From: Phytophthora quininea
Lineage: Eukaryota; Oomycota; Peronosporomycetes; Peronosporales; Peronosporaceae
Length of the DNA: 64,000 bases
NCBI GenBank assembly: GCA_011947345.1
Contig: JAAVTG010000672.1
Location: 558,001 to 622,000 of the forward strand
Direction: 5' to 3'
A program made the position numbers and the translations under genes. Below the pieces are notes generated by a model that was given only the letters and a program-made list of their open reading frames with translations, was not told where the DNA came from and made no database searches. This document shows positions 45,185-57,982 of the stretch, piece after piece; positions within the stretch are counted from its first letter, which is position 1, and each line of letters begins with the position of its first letter.

Positions 45185-47753
45185 ATGCAGGACAGCGATG
45201 AAGGTGCTGATCTCCAGGATACTCTAGAGACTGATCAGGTGACCGCCGTCGTACATCAGACTGACGACGTCATCGAGAAGACTGGCGAACAGCCTGTAAA
45301 GGCCATGAAAGCGAGGTTGCCCAGACTATTCTCCAAGAAGAAGGATCAAGCAGCAGCCGACGAGCTAAGACCTTCTATTGCAGGCAAAGTCGCTACTGAA
45401 ATGGCCTCGTTCCACGATGTGTTTGGTCTTCTCGGCGTCCCGACAGTTATCGTGCTGTTGATGTCTGCCGCGTGGACGTTCATGCTGGCCGCCATTCAAG
45501 TGCACGCTGGTACAGTGGCCAACACCATCATGAACACAACGGAGTTCGACAACGGCGAGTTCTGGCTGCTGCCACAGCCCGAAGATGCTATCGTCGTTTC
45601 GTCCACAGTGCTGCTGTCGCTGTTCGGGATCGGCTACACATCGTTGGCTCTCATGATGATCTTCTTCCATCGTGTTGGCGGTCTCCACAAAACGGACCAT
45701 GCGCATACAGCAGATACTAACTCGAACCATGAAGAAGCAGTCGCTGAAAGTGCCTCGACGATCAAAGGCAAGCTGCATCATGTGTCTGACTGGATTCACC
45801 ACAAAATCCCCATGGAAATTCGCCAGCACTACATCGTAAGTGAATCGACAAAGCTATTATCTTATTTTTTGCTAACGATGTGGCTTTCTGTAGACGGCAG
45901 TGCTGGATCTCCCGAAGCTGATCTTCCAAACCATCACGCTGCAAACCTACCTCCGTGAAGGATTTCCGCTGGGAATCATCTACTACTATTCCATCTTGCT
46001 CTTATTCAACTGGTTCGTGGCTAGTTACCGAAGTCAACGCTACGTCGCCGACCCCGACCTCATCATAGCTCGTCTCTACTACACGTACGTGATAGACTGT
46101 AACTCTCGAAACGCTATTGCTTTCCTAACTGCGTTTTGGATCCTAGGTATGACTTGTTCTTCGCCGTGTTCGCTCCGTTGGTCGTGCTAATCTACTTCAT
46201 CGAGTCTTTCCACTTTGACCGCGCGGCCTTCATGACGAAACTGGAGACGATCGGCGCTGGAAGTTTCGACACGGTGGCTCGCATTTTTGGAGATCCTTCC
46301 CAAATCTCGAGCTTCTGCAACGCCTTCCACTATCTGCAGTTCTCATCTGGCAGTAGTCTGTTCTACAAGTCGGCGTTGAATGTCTTGTCCCTTTACAAGT
46401 GGCGGAAGATCATCTTGACGTTAATTCACAACCATCAAGAACGCCAATCGCTACGCAAGAACAAGGCGATGGTGGAGCCTGATCCCAGCAGTAAATCCCG
46501 CACAGAAAGTATCAAAGCGGCACTCACCAAGAAGCTTAAGAAGCCCAAGATCGGCAAGTATTTCGTCGCGAAATTGTTTCTCTCGCTCGTCTTCTTCGTG
46601 GTCGGCGTCGTCGTCTTCGTGTATTCGATTGGATCGGTGCGATCCAGTACCGATCTCTGCAGCAAGTATGACAAGTGCGTCTTGACGAGCTACCAGTGGA
46701 ACTTCGGCTACAAACACTGCACGTGTTTGGTCTTCGCGGACCGTGAGATCGCGCCAAAAACGTTCGCTGAATGGACCAACCCCGTGGACACGACCGCAAA
46801 CCTCGCGGCACTAGCGATCGCAGGGGAACTCCGCATCGTGCAGGTCATCAACCGAGCTGTACCATCGCTACCTGATGAGCTGCAGAACTGCCGCCAACTC
46901 GAGCAGCTCATTTTGGCGTATACCAAGATCGAAGCTCTACCAGACTGGTTCTCCGAGTTCTCGCACTTGCAATACTTGTACGGTCTACTTATCCATTATT
47001 TCAAAGACGTATTCTAACATAGCTGTGTGTCTTTGACAGCCATATCGAAGGTGATTTCACCAGCAGAAGACTCACGACCATTCCAAACGGGTCTTTCGAC
47101 AGCATGCACGAGTTGATGTTCATGCACTTAGGAGGCATTCCAAACGTCGAAACGTTGCCGTCCTTCTCCGGTTTGACAGACTTGCGTTACCTGACGTTGG
47201 CTGTAGTGAGCTCCCTCGCCGAGATCCCAAGTTTCGAGAGTCTTCATAAGCTGACAGACTTGTCGATCCACCACGCCCCGAGACCCACCACACTACCGTC
47301 GCTAGCTCCGCTGAAAAACTTAAGGACTTGACGATACAGGCTCGCAGCGGAGTGTGCTGCAGTGGATACATCAGCGGCTCCTGTAACATGACGGAGATGC
47401 AGTGCCAAGCGATTCCGGGAGAAAAGTATCCACTGACTTGCACCGATCAACGCGCCTCTGAACATGACCAAGCAATCTTTGCCAAGTTCAACAGCACGGT
47501 TTGCCAGGATGCGCCACCGATGGATCCTGAAGACGGAGCTCCCAATGTGAACATCACCGACGTGGAATGTGGCGGCGTCAACTACAAAGAGTGCAGTCGT
47601 GACGGCCAACAAGCCATTTGCTACAACACGAGGATGACTGTGATTCAATGTGTGCCTGGAAGCACCTTCATCGACATGAGGAAGCTGCAGATTGAGAGAG
47701 GTGTTGGAGACTCGTGTGACCCAGTGGTGGAAGCGTGGCTTGGATGCAAATAA
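45185..47753 (+). CDS. TM-LRR-Cys-rich membrane protein G1
   Basis: Exons 45185-45835, 45894-46084, 46147-46977 and 47040-47753. The ATG at 45185 (MQDSDEGADL) starts a basic/acidic cytosolic head. Hydrophobic segments follow: VPTVIVLLMSAAWTFMLAAI, STVLLSLFGIGYTSLALMMI, GIIYYYSILLLFNWFVAS, FAVFAPLVVLIYFI, LFLSLVFFVVGVVVFVYS. Then come a Cys-containing linker, LRR-like repeats (QLEQLILAYTKIEALPDWF, FTSRRLTTIPNGSFDS) and a Cys-rich C terminus (GVCCSGYISGSCNM, CGGVNYKECSRDGQ, VVEAWLGC). One base is missing at the TTAAGG run near 47325, moving the last part to the next frame. First of three tandem paralogues. No characterised function known to me. Confidence 0.75.
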
Positions 47754-47850
47754 AGACGGAAAACGTCGTTGTCGATTCGATTTGGTTTTTGAGACAGATA
47801 GTACGTTGCCACGTTCACGAATTAATCGTCGAGCACAATGGATCCAAAAC

Positions 47851-47923
47851 CTGGTGTCGATGCATGGCAGACGGCGGTTTTAGATCTACCCAAGCTCATT
47901 TTCCAGACACTTACCTTGTTCAC
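47851..47923 (+). repeat. 73-bp exact duplicate of the G2 exon-2 acceptor region (copy 1)
   Basis: Identical over 73 bp to 48773-48845, from CTGGTGTCGATG to TTGTTCAC. It includes the CAG splice acceptor and the exon-2 start (TAVLDLPKLIFQTLTLFT). It lies in the G1-G2 intergenic region, where no exon is expected. Confidence 0.85.
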
Positions 47924-48089
47924 GTACCTCCTTAGGATGCCTAGCAACTACAGTCGTAGCACTGACTCGAATACTTCTTCCATTTGTGTCGATCCGTTTG
48001 CTTCCAAATTCGTAGATGACTTTCTAGCGTCGGGCTAGGCAACCGTTGGTCACTTGCTGGAAAGGATCGCGAGACGACACTTGTCGACG

Positions 48090-50672
48090 ATGTCGAGTGA
48101 GTCCAAAAGTCCGGGACACCCTCGTCGTCGTAGCTCTGTGGAGAAGGTGGATGTGTCGGATGTATCAGCTTGCGTCTTGGCAACGGACGATGTCGTCCAG
48201 GTGGGGTCGAAACAAGAGCTTCAAAACTGTTCTCCAAGAGCCTCTGGGACGGCCGTGTCGTCCAGGATTTCCTCGTTGGGGCCAAGACCGTCCGTCTTGA
48301 ATGCCATCGTGTCGGAGGCGATCACGTTCCACGATGTCTTTGGATCTCTTGGCATCCCGACGCTCATCGTGTTGGTCTTGTCCGCCGTGTGGACCTTCAC
48401 ACTCGCGGCCATCCAAGTGCACGGCGACCGCATGGCAAACGAAATCATGAACACGACAAAGTTCGACAATGGCGAGTTTTGGCTGCTCCCACAGACTGAA
48501 CCTGCTCTTGCGGTGTCTTCGGTTGTGTCGCTGTCGCTCTTTGGAATCGGCTACGTCAGTTTGGCGGTCGTCATGGTGTTTCATTACCGCTTTAACTACA
48601 AATCGGAGAAACAACCAGAAGCTAGTGGCGAGCCCATCCAAGCCTTGAATTCCTGAACAAAGCAAGTTCCAACGCTACATGGCCAAGCTCAACCTGACCA
48701 GCGACGTTCTACACCACTATCTCGTACGGAAACTTGTATTCCTTGTGTGTGGTTTCAGCAGTTTATGCTTATCTGGTGTCGATGCATGGCAGACGGCGGT
48801 TTTAGATCTACCCAAGCTCATTTTCCAGACACTTACCTTGTTCACCTACTTGCGGGGAGGGTTTCCGACTGCGCTCATCTATTACTACTCGGTTTTATTG
48901 CTATGCAATTACCTAGCGGCTTGTTATCGGAGCCAGCGCTACGTGTCCGACCCCAACCTGATCATTGCTCGCCTCTACTACACGTACGACGCTTGATAGT
49001 TATTTTATCGTCGATAACACTGACAAAAAGCTGTTTGTTTGCAGGTTCGACTTGTTTTTCGCCGTGTTTGCGCCCCTGGTCGTGCTGATTTACTTCATTA
49101 AATCGTTCCAATTCGACCGTGGCGAATTCGAGACCAAGATGGAAACAATCGGCCCCGGATCGTTTGATACAGTGGCACGCATTTTCGGAGATCCGTCACA
49201 AATTTCCAGCTTTTGTAGCGCCTTCCACTACCTCCAATTCACCTCGGGCACGACGCTCTTCTACAAGTGTGCCCTCAATCTTTATCAATGTACAAGTGGC
49301 GGAAAATCACTTTGACGTTGATCCACAACTACCACGAGCGAAAACAAGAACAAGCACGTCAACAGAAGCCAACGGTGGAGCCACAGAGCAGCAGTTTATC
49401 CAGGACGGAAAGTATCAAAGCGTTTTCAAGGAAAATGACAGCAGTAGCGACGTCCAAGCCGAAACTGGGCAGGCATGTTGTACCGAAGCTCTTCCTCTCA
49501 CTCGTCTTCCTGGCTGCTGGAGTCTCCAACTTTGTCTACTCGATCGGGGCTGTACGGTCAAGCACTGAGCTCTGCCACAAGTTCGACAAGTGCGTCGTGG
49601 TCAGCTACCAGTGGAATTTCGGCTACGGACACTGCACATGTCTTGTATTCTCCGACCGACAAACGAAGCCAACGACATTCGCCGAGTGGACCAACCCCGT
49701 CGATACTACCGCAAACCTCGCGGAATTAGCTTATGCTGGCGAATTGCGAATCGTTCAAGTGATTAACCGAGCGGTACCAGCGTTGCCGGAGGAGCTGCGG
49801 AAATGCCACGAGCTGCAGCAGCTGATTTTAGCATACTCGAAGATTGAGAGCTTGCCGACCTGGTTCTCCGAGCTCTCCAACTTGCAATATTTGTACGTGA
49901 TCTGTCTTTCTTTTGCTGGTACGTTCACTCACTAATACGCGATCGTTTTAGTCATATCGAAGGCGATTTTACGGCGAGAAGACTGCAGGCTTTTCCAATG
50001 GATTCCTTCGACAACATGCCCAGTTTAATGTTTCTGCATTTGGGCGGCATCCCCGACGTCGAGGAGCTTCCTGCTCTGTCGTCTCTCAAGAACTTGCGCT
50101 ACTTTGCTGTGGGTATCGCTGTCGTTCTGAAAGAAATACCGAGTTTTGAAGGATTGTCCAAGCTGAGCGACTTAAAGATCGCCCACGCTCCGCGAGTCGC
50201 AATGTTGCCTTCACTGTCCCCGCTGGTGGCCTTGTCGATGTTTAGTGTCCGAGCGAGAAGTGCCGTGTGCTGCAACGGATATATTACCGGTACGTGTAAC
50301 ATGACAACGCCCCAGTGTCTACCGATAGCTGGCGAGAAATACCCACTAGTGTGCACGGAAGAGCGACCATCTTCAGAGGACAAGGCGATCATTTCAAAGT
50401 TCGCAAAAACGATGTGTCCCAGCTCCGCCAGCGTGAATCTGGAAGCGTCAGCGCCTACTAAGTACAACTCGGACGACTTGTGCGGTGGTGTGCTGTTCAA
50501 AGAGTGCTCTCTCAACGGTGTACAAGGAATGTGTTTCAACATCCGGATGATGGTCATCAACTGTGTGACGCAATCCACGTACATTAGCATGCGGAAACTG
50601 CAGATCCAACGTAACGTTGGGTCCCGTTGCGACCCGCAAGTGGAAGCTTGGCTCGGGTGCGTGGAGAGATAA
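48090..50672 (+). CDS. TM-LRR-Cys-rich membrane protein G2 (two frame changes)
   Basis: The ATG at 48090 (MSSESKSPGHPRRRSS) begins a head like G1's, then IPTLIVLVLSAVWTFTLAAI and SVVSLSLFGIGYVSLAVVMV. A frame change near 48640 leads to FQRYMAKLNLTSDVLHHYL and a GTACGG donor after about 48723. Exon 2 starts at 48793; exon 3 at about 49045 (FDLFFAVFAPLVVLIYFI), with a frame change near 49290 before YKWRKITLTLIHN. Exon 4 (about 49951-50672) has LRR-like repeats and the Cys-rich end (AVCCNGYITGTCNM, DDLCGGVLFKECS, VEAWLGC). Tandem paralogue of G1 with the same exon plan. Confidence 0.7.
48773..48845 (+). repeat. 73-bp exact duplicate (copy 2, in place within G2)
   Basis: The in-place counterpart of 47851-47923, covering the end of G2 intron 1 and the start of exon 2. 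Confidence 0.85.
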
Positions 50673-50734
50673 CTCTTTTCTGACGTTGGGGTTTCGATAA
50701 TATAATAAAGCGACTCGTCGTCGACGTTATCGGA

Positions 50735-51922
50735 TTTGTTCGAGTCGATGACTGCGATGTCGGACGAAGAAGTCGCTCGAGTGTCCGATCTAGTTATCTA
50801 GACTGATAAAGTGGTGAAGCTACCGCAGCCAAAGAGTGAGCGGGCGAGGCCGCCCAGAGCCTCAGTATTATCGAGACCGTCTCGAGTTTCCTGGCGGTTG
50901 TCGTCCGGACTTCCCGGCCGTCAGTGATCGACATCATCGCGACTGAAGTGGCCACTTTCCACGTGTATTTAGTGTAATCGGAATCCCCACGGTCATCGTC
51001 TTAGTCTTGTCTGCGATGTGGACGCTCATGCTCGCAGTCATTCAAGTGCAAGCCGACTCTATGGCAAGTCACATCATGAACACGACCGAGTTTGACAGCG
51101 GCGAGTTCTGGTTGCTACCGCAGACTGAGCCTGCGCTGATTATCTCGTCGGTGGTGTTGATGTCGCTGTTGGGCTGGGCCACACCCGGCTGGCAATCATG
51201 ATGCTGTTCTTCTATCGTGTTGGTAGTGCGCCTAATCCTGCAGCTCGTAGCAGTGAAAGACCGAGCAGATTCAAGAGGTCCGTGATCACCACATTGTATG
51301 TACTGCCAAGTGAATGAGTTAGTTAGTTTTTTTTTTTTCGGTAGGCATCAGCGCTCGACCTGCCTAAGCTGGTGTTCCAGGCCATCACACTCTATACGTA
51401 TCTTCACTGAATATTCCTATCTGCTATTATCTACTACAACTCGGTTTTGTTGCTGTGCAACTGGCTCGTGGCTTGCTATCGAAGCCAGGGATGCGTGGGG
51501 GGCTCGACTTAACGAAAACTACACGTACGCTAGTAGCTTTCTTGTCGCTGAGCCAACCTACTAACCCGCTTGTCTAACTGCAGGTTTGATTTGTTCTTCG
51601 CCGTGTTCGCTCCGTTGGTCGTGCTAATCTATTTCTTGGAGTCTTTCCACTTTGACGGCGCGGACTTCATGACGAAACTCAAGACGATCGGCGCTGGAGT
51701 TTCAACACGGTGGCTCGCATATATGGTGACCTCAATCTTCTACAACGCCTTCCATTATCTGCAGTTCTTGTCGGGTACGACGCTCTTTTCAAGTCTGCGT
51801 TGAATATCTTGTCCCTTTACAAGTGGCGAAAGATGACGCTGACACTAGTCCACAACTACCGCGAGCGCCAAGTCCAACGAAATGGTAGACCGACAGTGGG
51901 GCCAGATGTAGGAGGAAATTGA
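50735..51922 (+). pseudogene. TM-LRR protein G3, decayed and 3'-truncated
   Basis: Recognisable pieces in order: AMWTLMLAVIQVQAD with EFDSGEFWLLPQ (51007-51190), ALDLPKLVFQAITLYTYL (about 51345), LLCNWLVACYRSQG, FDLFFAVFAPLVVLIYF (51583), YNAFHYLQFLSGTTLF and LSLYKWRKMTLTLVHN. There are in-frame stops and deletions throughout. Similarity ends about 20 bp before the LINE 3' end at 51944, so the LRR and Cys-rich parts are missing. A piece of the missing C terminus, on the other strand, is at 60230-60450. Confidence 0.75.
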
Positions 51923-51983
51923 ATTGATTAACTGTTTAGTGGATTTCTCGACTCAAGGTGAATAAGCTATCTATCCGTGAGAT

Positions 51984-54900
51984 TTACGTTCGTGTCCACA
52001 TGTGGTGCATGGATTCTGGTATATTATTTTCTGGCGGATCAAAGCCAAGTTTTTGTAGCACGCGGACCACAGTAGCGTGGTTGCAATGAAGCTCATGTGC
52101 GTGTTGGTAGAGGAATTGGTAGTGCATCTTGAAGGAGTTCAGCAGATTGAGAATATTTGGCACTTCAGCTGTCGTTTCCTGGAAATGAATGTCGTTCCTG
52201 AGCCGCCATGTTGCGTGAAACACAATCGTTGTGTAGATCCTCCATAGAAGCATTAGTTCTTTGTGTTCACTTCTCCAGTTCCCACAGAGGTCTTACAATC
52301 TTGGGAAGAGTAGCAACCTCCAGCTTAGATCGACGCAAAGAACGTCGACCACCGGCTCCATAGTTCGCTCCACATTGGTTCTAATGACGGGCACGTGAAA
52401 AACAGTGTTCTACCGTTTCGATCTCCTGGCATTCCGGACGAAGGCAGTTTTGGATGGTAGGATTTAGTTCTCTGAGGAAGTATAGTCGTGAACCGACTGT
52501 GAGGTCTCCGAAGCACATTCGTACTATCACATCATGAATTACCAGCAGTAGATATCCACGTAGAGAAATCACATTGGATAAGGTCTCATGGATCCTTTGT
52601 CGAGGACACCCCAGGTCTTCCATCGGATGATGCATCAACTCCGGAACTTGCTGGAGAATCACCTTCCACTCTTACGATCGCAAATTTGGGAAGAATCGCG
52701 TAGTTGGTTCTGTTGGGAGACAGCTACTTACCTTGATTCCAAATATCGGTGGTGAATTCATATTTCTTACTTCCTGCATTCCTCCTTCGTCCGGATGCGG
52801 TAGTAAGCGATGAAATAATCGGCATATTTGATGGTAGAGCACGAAAATGGCGTGCGGAAGCACTTTCGTCCCAAGTATTGGATGAATCTCGGAGCAGACG
52901 TCCGTGAAAAATGCCGTTAAAGACAGCCAGTCGCGATTGGCACCCAGAAAGTCGGCAAAACATAACTTTTTATGTTTTGCCAGTTCCCGACAGAGCGCTC
53001 GAAAGGCATTTGACCCTGACCCCAGGGGCTTCGCCGGACTTGCTGGGCTTCGTGTATCCAGTACCTGAAATTCAGGCAACTTGCTCCACCAAATTGGGGT
53101 GAATAACGCCTTCTGCAGAGTTTTCATTCTGTTGTAGTGAATCGACTCCGGGGCTGGCCATTTAATTCTGTTCCACTCCCGTAGCAAGTGTCTCCACCAC
53201 AAAGGTAGCATGCTCGACCTCCAGCCCGCTGGTTTCGGTGGGCTTTGAAGTAAGAAATCACTCGATCGCGGGCGGGCGAAGTTGCCATAGCGTAATTGGA
53301 TCATGTAGAGCATTGGGCGATACCATACGTTGTCATCTTCGTCTGGGTGTGTAGTAATCGCTAATACAAAGTTCTGGAGGAGTTGAAAGTGTTGGCGACG
53401 AATAACAGTAGCTACATCAGGAACCCCGATGCCGTCTGCTTCGCGTGGCCTCACAGCCAGTCCTTTTGAACGATACTTATCCCAGATTTCCCAGTGCTTA
53501 CGCGGTTGTATAACACGTACCGATTCACAATGCCTTGCCAGCGTTTGATGAACCGGGTCGGAATCGTCACAGAAGCTGTGAAATACCACAGCAATGACAA
53601 AATCTCTGCTTGGGCGATCAACCTTCGGCCGATTAGGGTTCTCGCTCGGCCTTTCCAAAGTTGGAGCCGCTTAATCAATTTTTGTCGAGTTGATTCGCCA
53701 CCAATGTTGAAGTATCACCATTGCCGAGCGGAATGCCAAGATATCGCACGGTTTCGCCGCGCTTCAGTGATTTTAGCGGTGACACTCGCGGAGCAGAACG
53801 TTTACTGTTGAGACTCAATATCACACTTTTGTTATGGTTCAGCCGAGCTCCAGATCCTCCACAATAGTCATCAACAATTTGAAGCTGCTCTTCTAGCTCC
53901 CACTTTCCTTTTGAGAATAGCACAGTGTCGTCAGCAAAGAACCCCACTGGGACTCGTAATGTTTGTCCCACCAGGACACCTAAATCTCTTTGAGCACGTA
54001 ACAAATTTTCTAGTGGTTCCAACGAGAGAGCAAACAAATACGGAGACAATGGATCTCCCTGTTTCACTCCTCGAGTTGGTGTCAGCGAGTCCTGCGCCCA
54101 TCCGTTGATCATTAATGAACACTTCGAGTCGTTGTACAACAGACGTATCCACGCCAAAAACCGAGGCCCAAATCCTTGTCGTTCCAAAACTCGAAGGAGG
54201 TACGGACGATTAACGCGGTCGTAAGCCTTAGCGAAGTCCAAGAACGTCGCTAGTCCTTTGCGGTTTTGGAATGTTTCTAAGTGCTGGAGATCGCGGACTA
54301 GCATTAGCTGCTGGTCAATCCGACGACCCGGTATAAAACCCTTTGATCCGGATGCACTAACTTAGAAATGTGTGGTCTAAGACGATTCACTAATACTCGT
54401 GATAATATCTTGACCTCAACGGGCATCAGTGTGATCGGCCGAAAGTTTCCTGGTTCAGATCGGTCTCCTTTCTTAAACAGTAGTGCCACCGAGGAATATC
54501 GCTGATGTGGAAGCAGAATTCCACGTTCCAATTGATATCCAAAAACTATCGCAAGTATTTCTCCAAACGCGTCCGGATCCAGACGGAAAAAATCACTGGT
54601 GAAGCCGTCTGGACCCGGTGCTGAGTGAGGTTTTAGTTTCTTGATCGCAAAGGCAAACTCTTCCGGTGTCAATTCGCTGTCAAGATCCCTGGTCACCTCT
54701 GAGGATAGTCGGCGGTCGATGCTATCAAGCAAGGTTTGTTGAGACGCCATGTCAATCTCTCGTTCTAGAGCTGGGAAGTGAGGGTCGCCGAATATTTTCC
54801 CCAATGCTCTTGAAAGCCATGACAGATTTCAGTAGGATCGGTTGATTCTTCACCAGCTGAAGTTCGTATCGATCTAAATGGAGTATTGCGAAGTTCGTAT

Positions 54901-56090
54901 CGTGGCGGCCGAAAGAAAAACTTGGTACTTTTTCAGCTGCAGTCACGGTTTTTCAAAGCCCCGATTACATCCAAAGGTATTCCATTCATCATGACATTCT
55001 TTGTATCGTTGTCTGGCGAAATAGAAGTTAATTTCGTCTTGCTCGCTTGCATCTTCTGTCGTCACGGCTGCAGCACACTCTTCTAAACGTTCTCGAGCAA
55101 GATTTATGTCAGCATATTTTGATGCACGCAGGTTATGTTGACAACGTTTAAGGTACGCTTTCATCTTTTGCTTCCATGTTTTCCACACTAAACCGGGATT
55201 ATTTGATGCACGAAGGACTGGTAGAAGAAGCTTGGCTTCCTCCACAATATCCGTCTGGAGTTCTGGTATTTGCAAGAGCCAATCCGGCAGTCTCCAGAAA
55301 CCTGTACCAGTGGGATGATGCCATGAGGTTAGTTCTACATGGTGCGCAAGATGGTCGCCTCCATTTTCCCACGCAGAGTATCCTGAGTCATGGTAGCAGT
55401 CCGATTGCATATCGTCTGACAGAAAAATGTAATCAATCCGATTTATCCTTGGAAGCGGCCCAGAGAAAACTCGCGCAGATGGGTGGTGGAGTCGCCACAC
55501 ATCTACAGCGTCAATCTCCGTTAACCACAACTGCAGACTCCTCCTGCTCGAGTCTGTACTGGGGTGATTCGAGCTGGCATCCACACTTGGTTCTACTGCT
55601 AGGTTGAAATCACCGCACACAATGTGCACTGCATTATCTTCGAATTCCACAGGAAGCTGTTCGAACAAAGCCTTTCGCGATGCCGCATCGTTCGGTGCGT
55701 ACACATTATGGATGTAGCAAATATTGTTTTTCCATGGCATTCGCACTAACAGATAGCGGTTAGGAATTGTTGCTTCTGACATCACTGTGGCTTGTGCAAG
55801 ACTTGGACACGAGCCATGAATTATGGTCGCTACACCACCACTCCGGGGATATGTTTCTTGTTGACAGTCACCATTTTTATCCGAGAGGAATACGCGGCCC
55901 CGAAGGTTTGCTTGACTAAATATTTAAAGCGACTTGCTTGCTTCTCATTCTTGAAGCGAGTTTCTTGTACGCACGAGAAATAACAATATTTTAGATGCGT
56001 TGAAATCAACGGGTATCCACCGCCTTTGATCCCACGCACATTCCATGACAATATTTTACACGATTCACCAACGTCCATTCCGCTCAACAT
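51984..56090 (-). pseudogene. LINE ORF2: endonuclease and reverse transcriptase, frameshifted
   Basis: The frame opening at 56090 has CKILSWNVRGIKGGG and VQETRF (endonuclease motifs). A new frame from 55785 has GDFNLAVEPS and INRIDYIFLSDD. RT motifs follow: FRPITLMPVEVKILSRVLVN (54804 frame), then FLDFAKAYDRVNRPYL, TRGVKQGDPLSPYLFAL and FFADDTVLF (54304 frame; the catalytic FADD is present). After 53658 come the thumb region and a C-terminal Cys/His motif (CLRPECQEIETVEHCF), ending with WRLRNDIHF near 52140. At least three frame changes disrupt it. Confidence 0.85.
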
Positions 56091-56254
56091 TTACGTTGAT
56101 GACTCTGCTTCCATTGCAGAGGCTGTTTGCGGGAGCGTCAACAAATTCGTAGTTAAAACAGGGAGATCAGTTGAAGTGAGAGAGCTCGAACGTAGTGCTT
56201 CCAGTCCCGCAATAAGGGCACTTCCAGGTGCTACATTATTCGCGGTCTTGAGTA

Positions 56255-57982
56255 TCATTTCCCCACTGGGGATCTAAGTAGTTGTAGCAATTCTTGATCA
56301 GAAAGAAGTTTTACTGCCGTGTGTGGCAGACCTTCTCCGACGTGATCCACAAGAAAATGTAGCCACGCGCGTTGAGTGAAGACTGCGGGACACATGCTCA
56401 ATGCCATCAATTCGAAAATGCTGAGCCAACGGAGTAAATTCCACTGCTTCTTTTGAACCTCTGTCAGGTTGTTGAACGCGTCTTTCAAGTATGATGAGTA
56501 CTCATCTCGTGAATTACCCATGGAGAGGTTGAGGTTAGAGACTCGTTCGTGAAATGTTCTGATATTGTCATCATCGTCCATGCTTTCCTCCGCAGAAATG
56601 CGATTCCACAGATGAATACCGGCCAGGTCAAGCGTCTGAGATCCACCAGCAACTAGATCTTTTAGAATTGCCTTTGTCCATGTTAACGGGAACTTGGCCA
56701 TTGATCGGACAATCCTGTCCATGTTCTTGGATCCCTGAAGCATCTCTTCGGCCTCCTTGTAGTGTTCGGTATTGCTTGCAATACGGTCCTGTTTTACCAT
56801 CAGTTGAGCTTCTTTTTCGGAAAGTAGCAGAGCTTCTTGTAGTAGTAGGTCCTCACTATCGTCTTGCTGGGTAGGTTCAGTTGCCCTCTTCTTGGCAGGA
56901 GCGCGTCCATCGACGCTTCCACCCTTCTCGACGTTTAAATGCGGTACGATTGCAATTCCAGCAGAAACACCCTGTTCCAGTTCAGGGAGGATGACCTCAA
57001 AGTCACATTCCGGCAGATCGAGCGCAGCAAATGGGTTCTCGTGAGCAAAGGACGGTTTCAAGCGCTTGAAACCAGATTCAAGCTGCTTGTCCATATCAGT
57101 ATCGGAGTTTGAATCTCCTGCAAAATCCCAACTTGCGCTGGACTGTTCATCAGCGCTTGGATCCTGATCTTCCTGCGAGCTATCTGCACGGTCATGGTCT
57201 CGTTTAGAAGAAATGGGTTCCTTTCCTTGACCATGCCTTGGCTCCGAAGCCGCTGCTGTGGGATCTGGGAACCTCGCGTGCGCCGTAATGGGGGTGCTGA
57301 TTCTCGCTGAGATAGTGCTTTCTTGTCTCTTGGAGCGGTCTTCATTCTCATGATGGCTATCTCCAAAGGGTAGTACAACGGCGTAATTGGACTGGCGGTA
57401 GGAAGATGCTCTCACTGGTGGTTCCATTGAGTGTTTTCCTCTAGCCAAGTAGAAGTGTCGTCCATGCACGAGTTGGTGTGTGACGTACTGATGAACCATC
57501 AGACACGGCGGAGGCGCAGTCGATCCGAAGTAGAAACGCCAAGTAGGTGTTGCCACTTGTGCCTCGAGGTTGACGTCTCGTGGCGTAAAGTACAGTGGAC
57601 ACGCCCCCAGTGCAGATAGCCCGAGGAATAACGCGTTCGCTTCGTTCGTGGAGTGAATACTGGAGACGTCCAGATAAAACTTGTTCATTAGGAATGACTG
57701 GCGCTTGATCGTGAACTTCTTTCCGAGCAAGTTGACTTCTTCTCCATCCAGCTGTGTTTCAAATTCTGCCGAACGCACATGAATAAGAACGCCGCCTGAG
57801 AAGATCTTCTCCAGCATCGCCACACCGTGATGGGACAGCACGTCCTTGACAGTCTCGTTGCCGTGATCTTGAAGAAACGACTTCAAAATAACAGGCACCG
57901 CCAGATTGGAGCAATACGAGCCGGTGTTGATCACTACGGTGTGGCTGGTAGGGGCTGGATTGAAGGCCCGTTGCTTTGTCAC
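56255..57982 (-). CDS. LINE ORF1 (nucleic-acid-binding gag-like protein, 575 aa)
   Basis: Uninterrupted frame starting MTKQRAFNPAPTSHTVV. The N-terminal domain (LIHVRSAEFETQLDGEE, LLGKKFTIKRQSFLMNKFYL) is RRM-like in pattern. The middle is highly charged and disordered (SSQEDQDPSADEQSS), and the C terminus helical (WNLLRWLSIFELMALSM). Size and position before the endonuclease-RT frame fit ORF1 of L1-type elements, which binds the element RNA. Intact, unlike ORF2. Confidence 0.75.
   Translation of the reverse strand: MTKQRAFNPAPTSHTVVINTGSYCSNLAVPVILKSFLQDHGNETVKDVLSHHGVAMLEKIFSGGVLIHVRSAEFETQLDGEEVNLLGKKFTIKRQSFLMNKFYLDVSSIHSTNEANALFLGLSALGACPLYFTPRDVNLEAQVATPTWRFYFGSTAPPPCLMVHQYVTHQLVHGRHFYLARGKHSMEPPVRASSYRQSNYAVVLPFGDSHHENEDRSKRQESTISARISTPITAHARFPDPTAAASEPRHGQGKEPISSKRDHDRADSSQEDQDPSADEQSSASWDFAGDSNSDTDMDKQLESGFKRLKPSFAHENPFAALDLPECDFEVILPELEQGVSAGIAIVPHLNVEKGGSVDGRAPAKKRATEPTQQDDSEDLLLQEALLLSEKEAQLMVKQDRIASNTEHYKEAEEMLQGSKNMDRIVRSMAKFPLTWTKAILKDLVAGGSQTLDLAGIHLWNRISAEESMDDDDNIRTFHERVSNLNLSMGNSRDEYSSYLKDAFNNLTEVQKKQWNLLRWLSIFELMALSMCPAVFTQRAWLHFLVDHVGEGLPHTAVKLLSDQELLQLLRSPVGK

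Noticed and set aside
53494..53811. Plus-strand frames over the LINE RT region
   Set aside because: Shadows of the minus-strand reverse transcriptase, whose FADD and other motifs are unmistakable.
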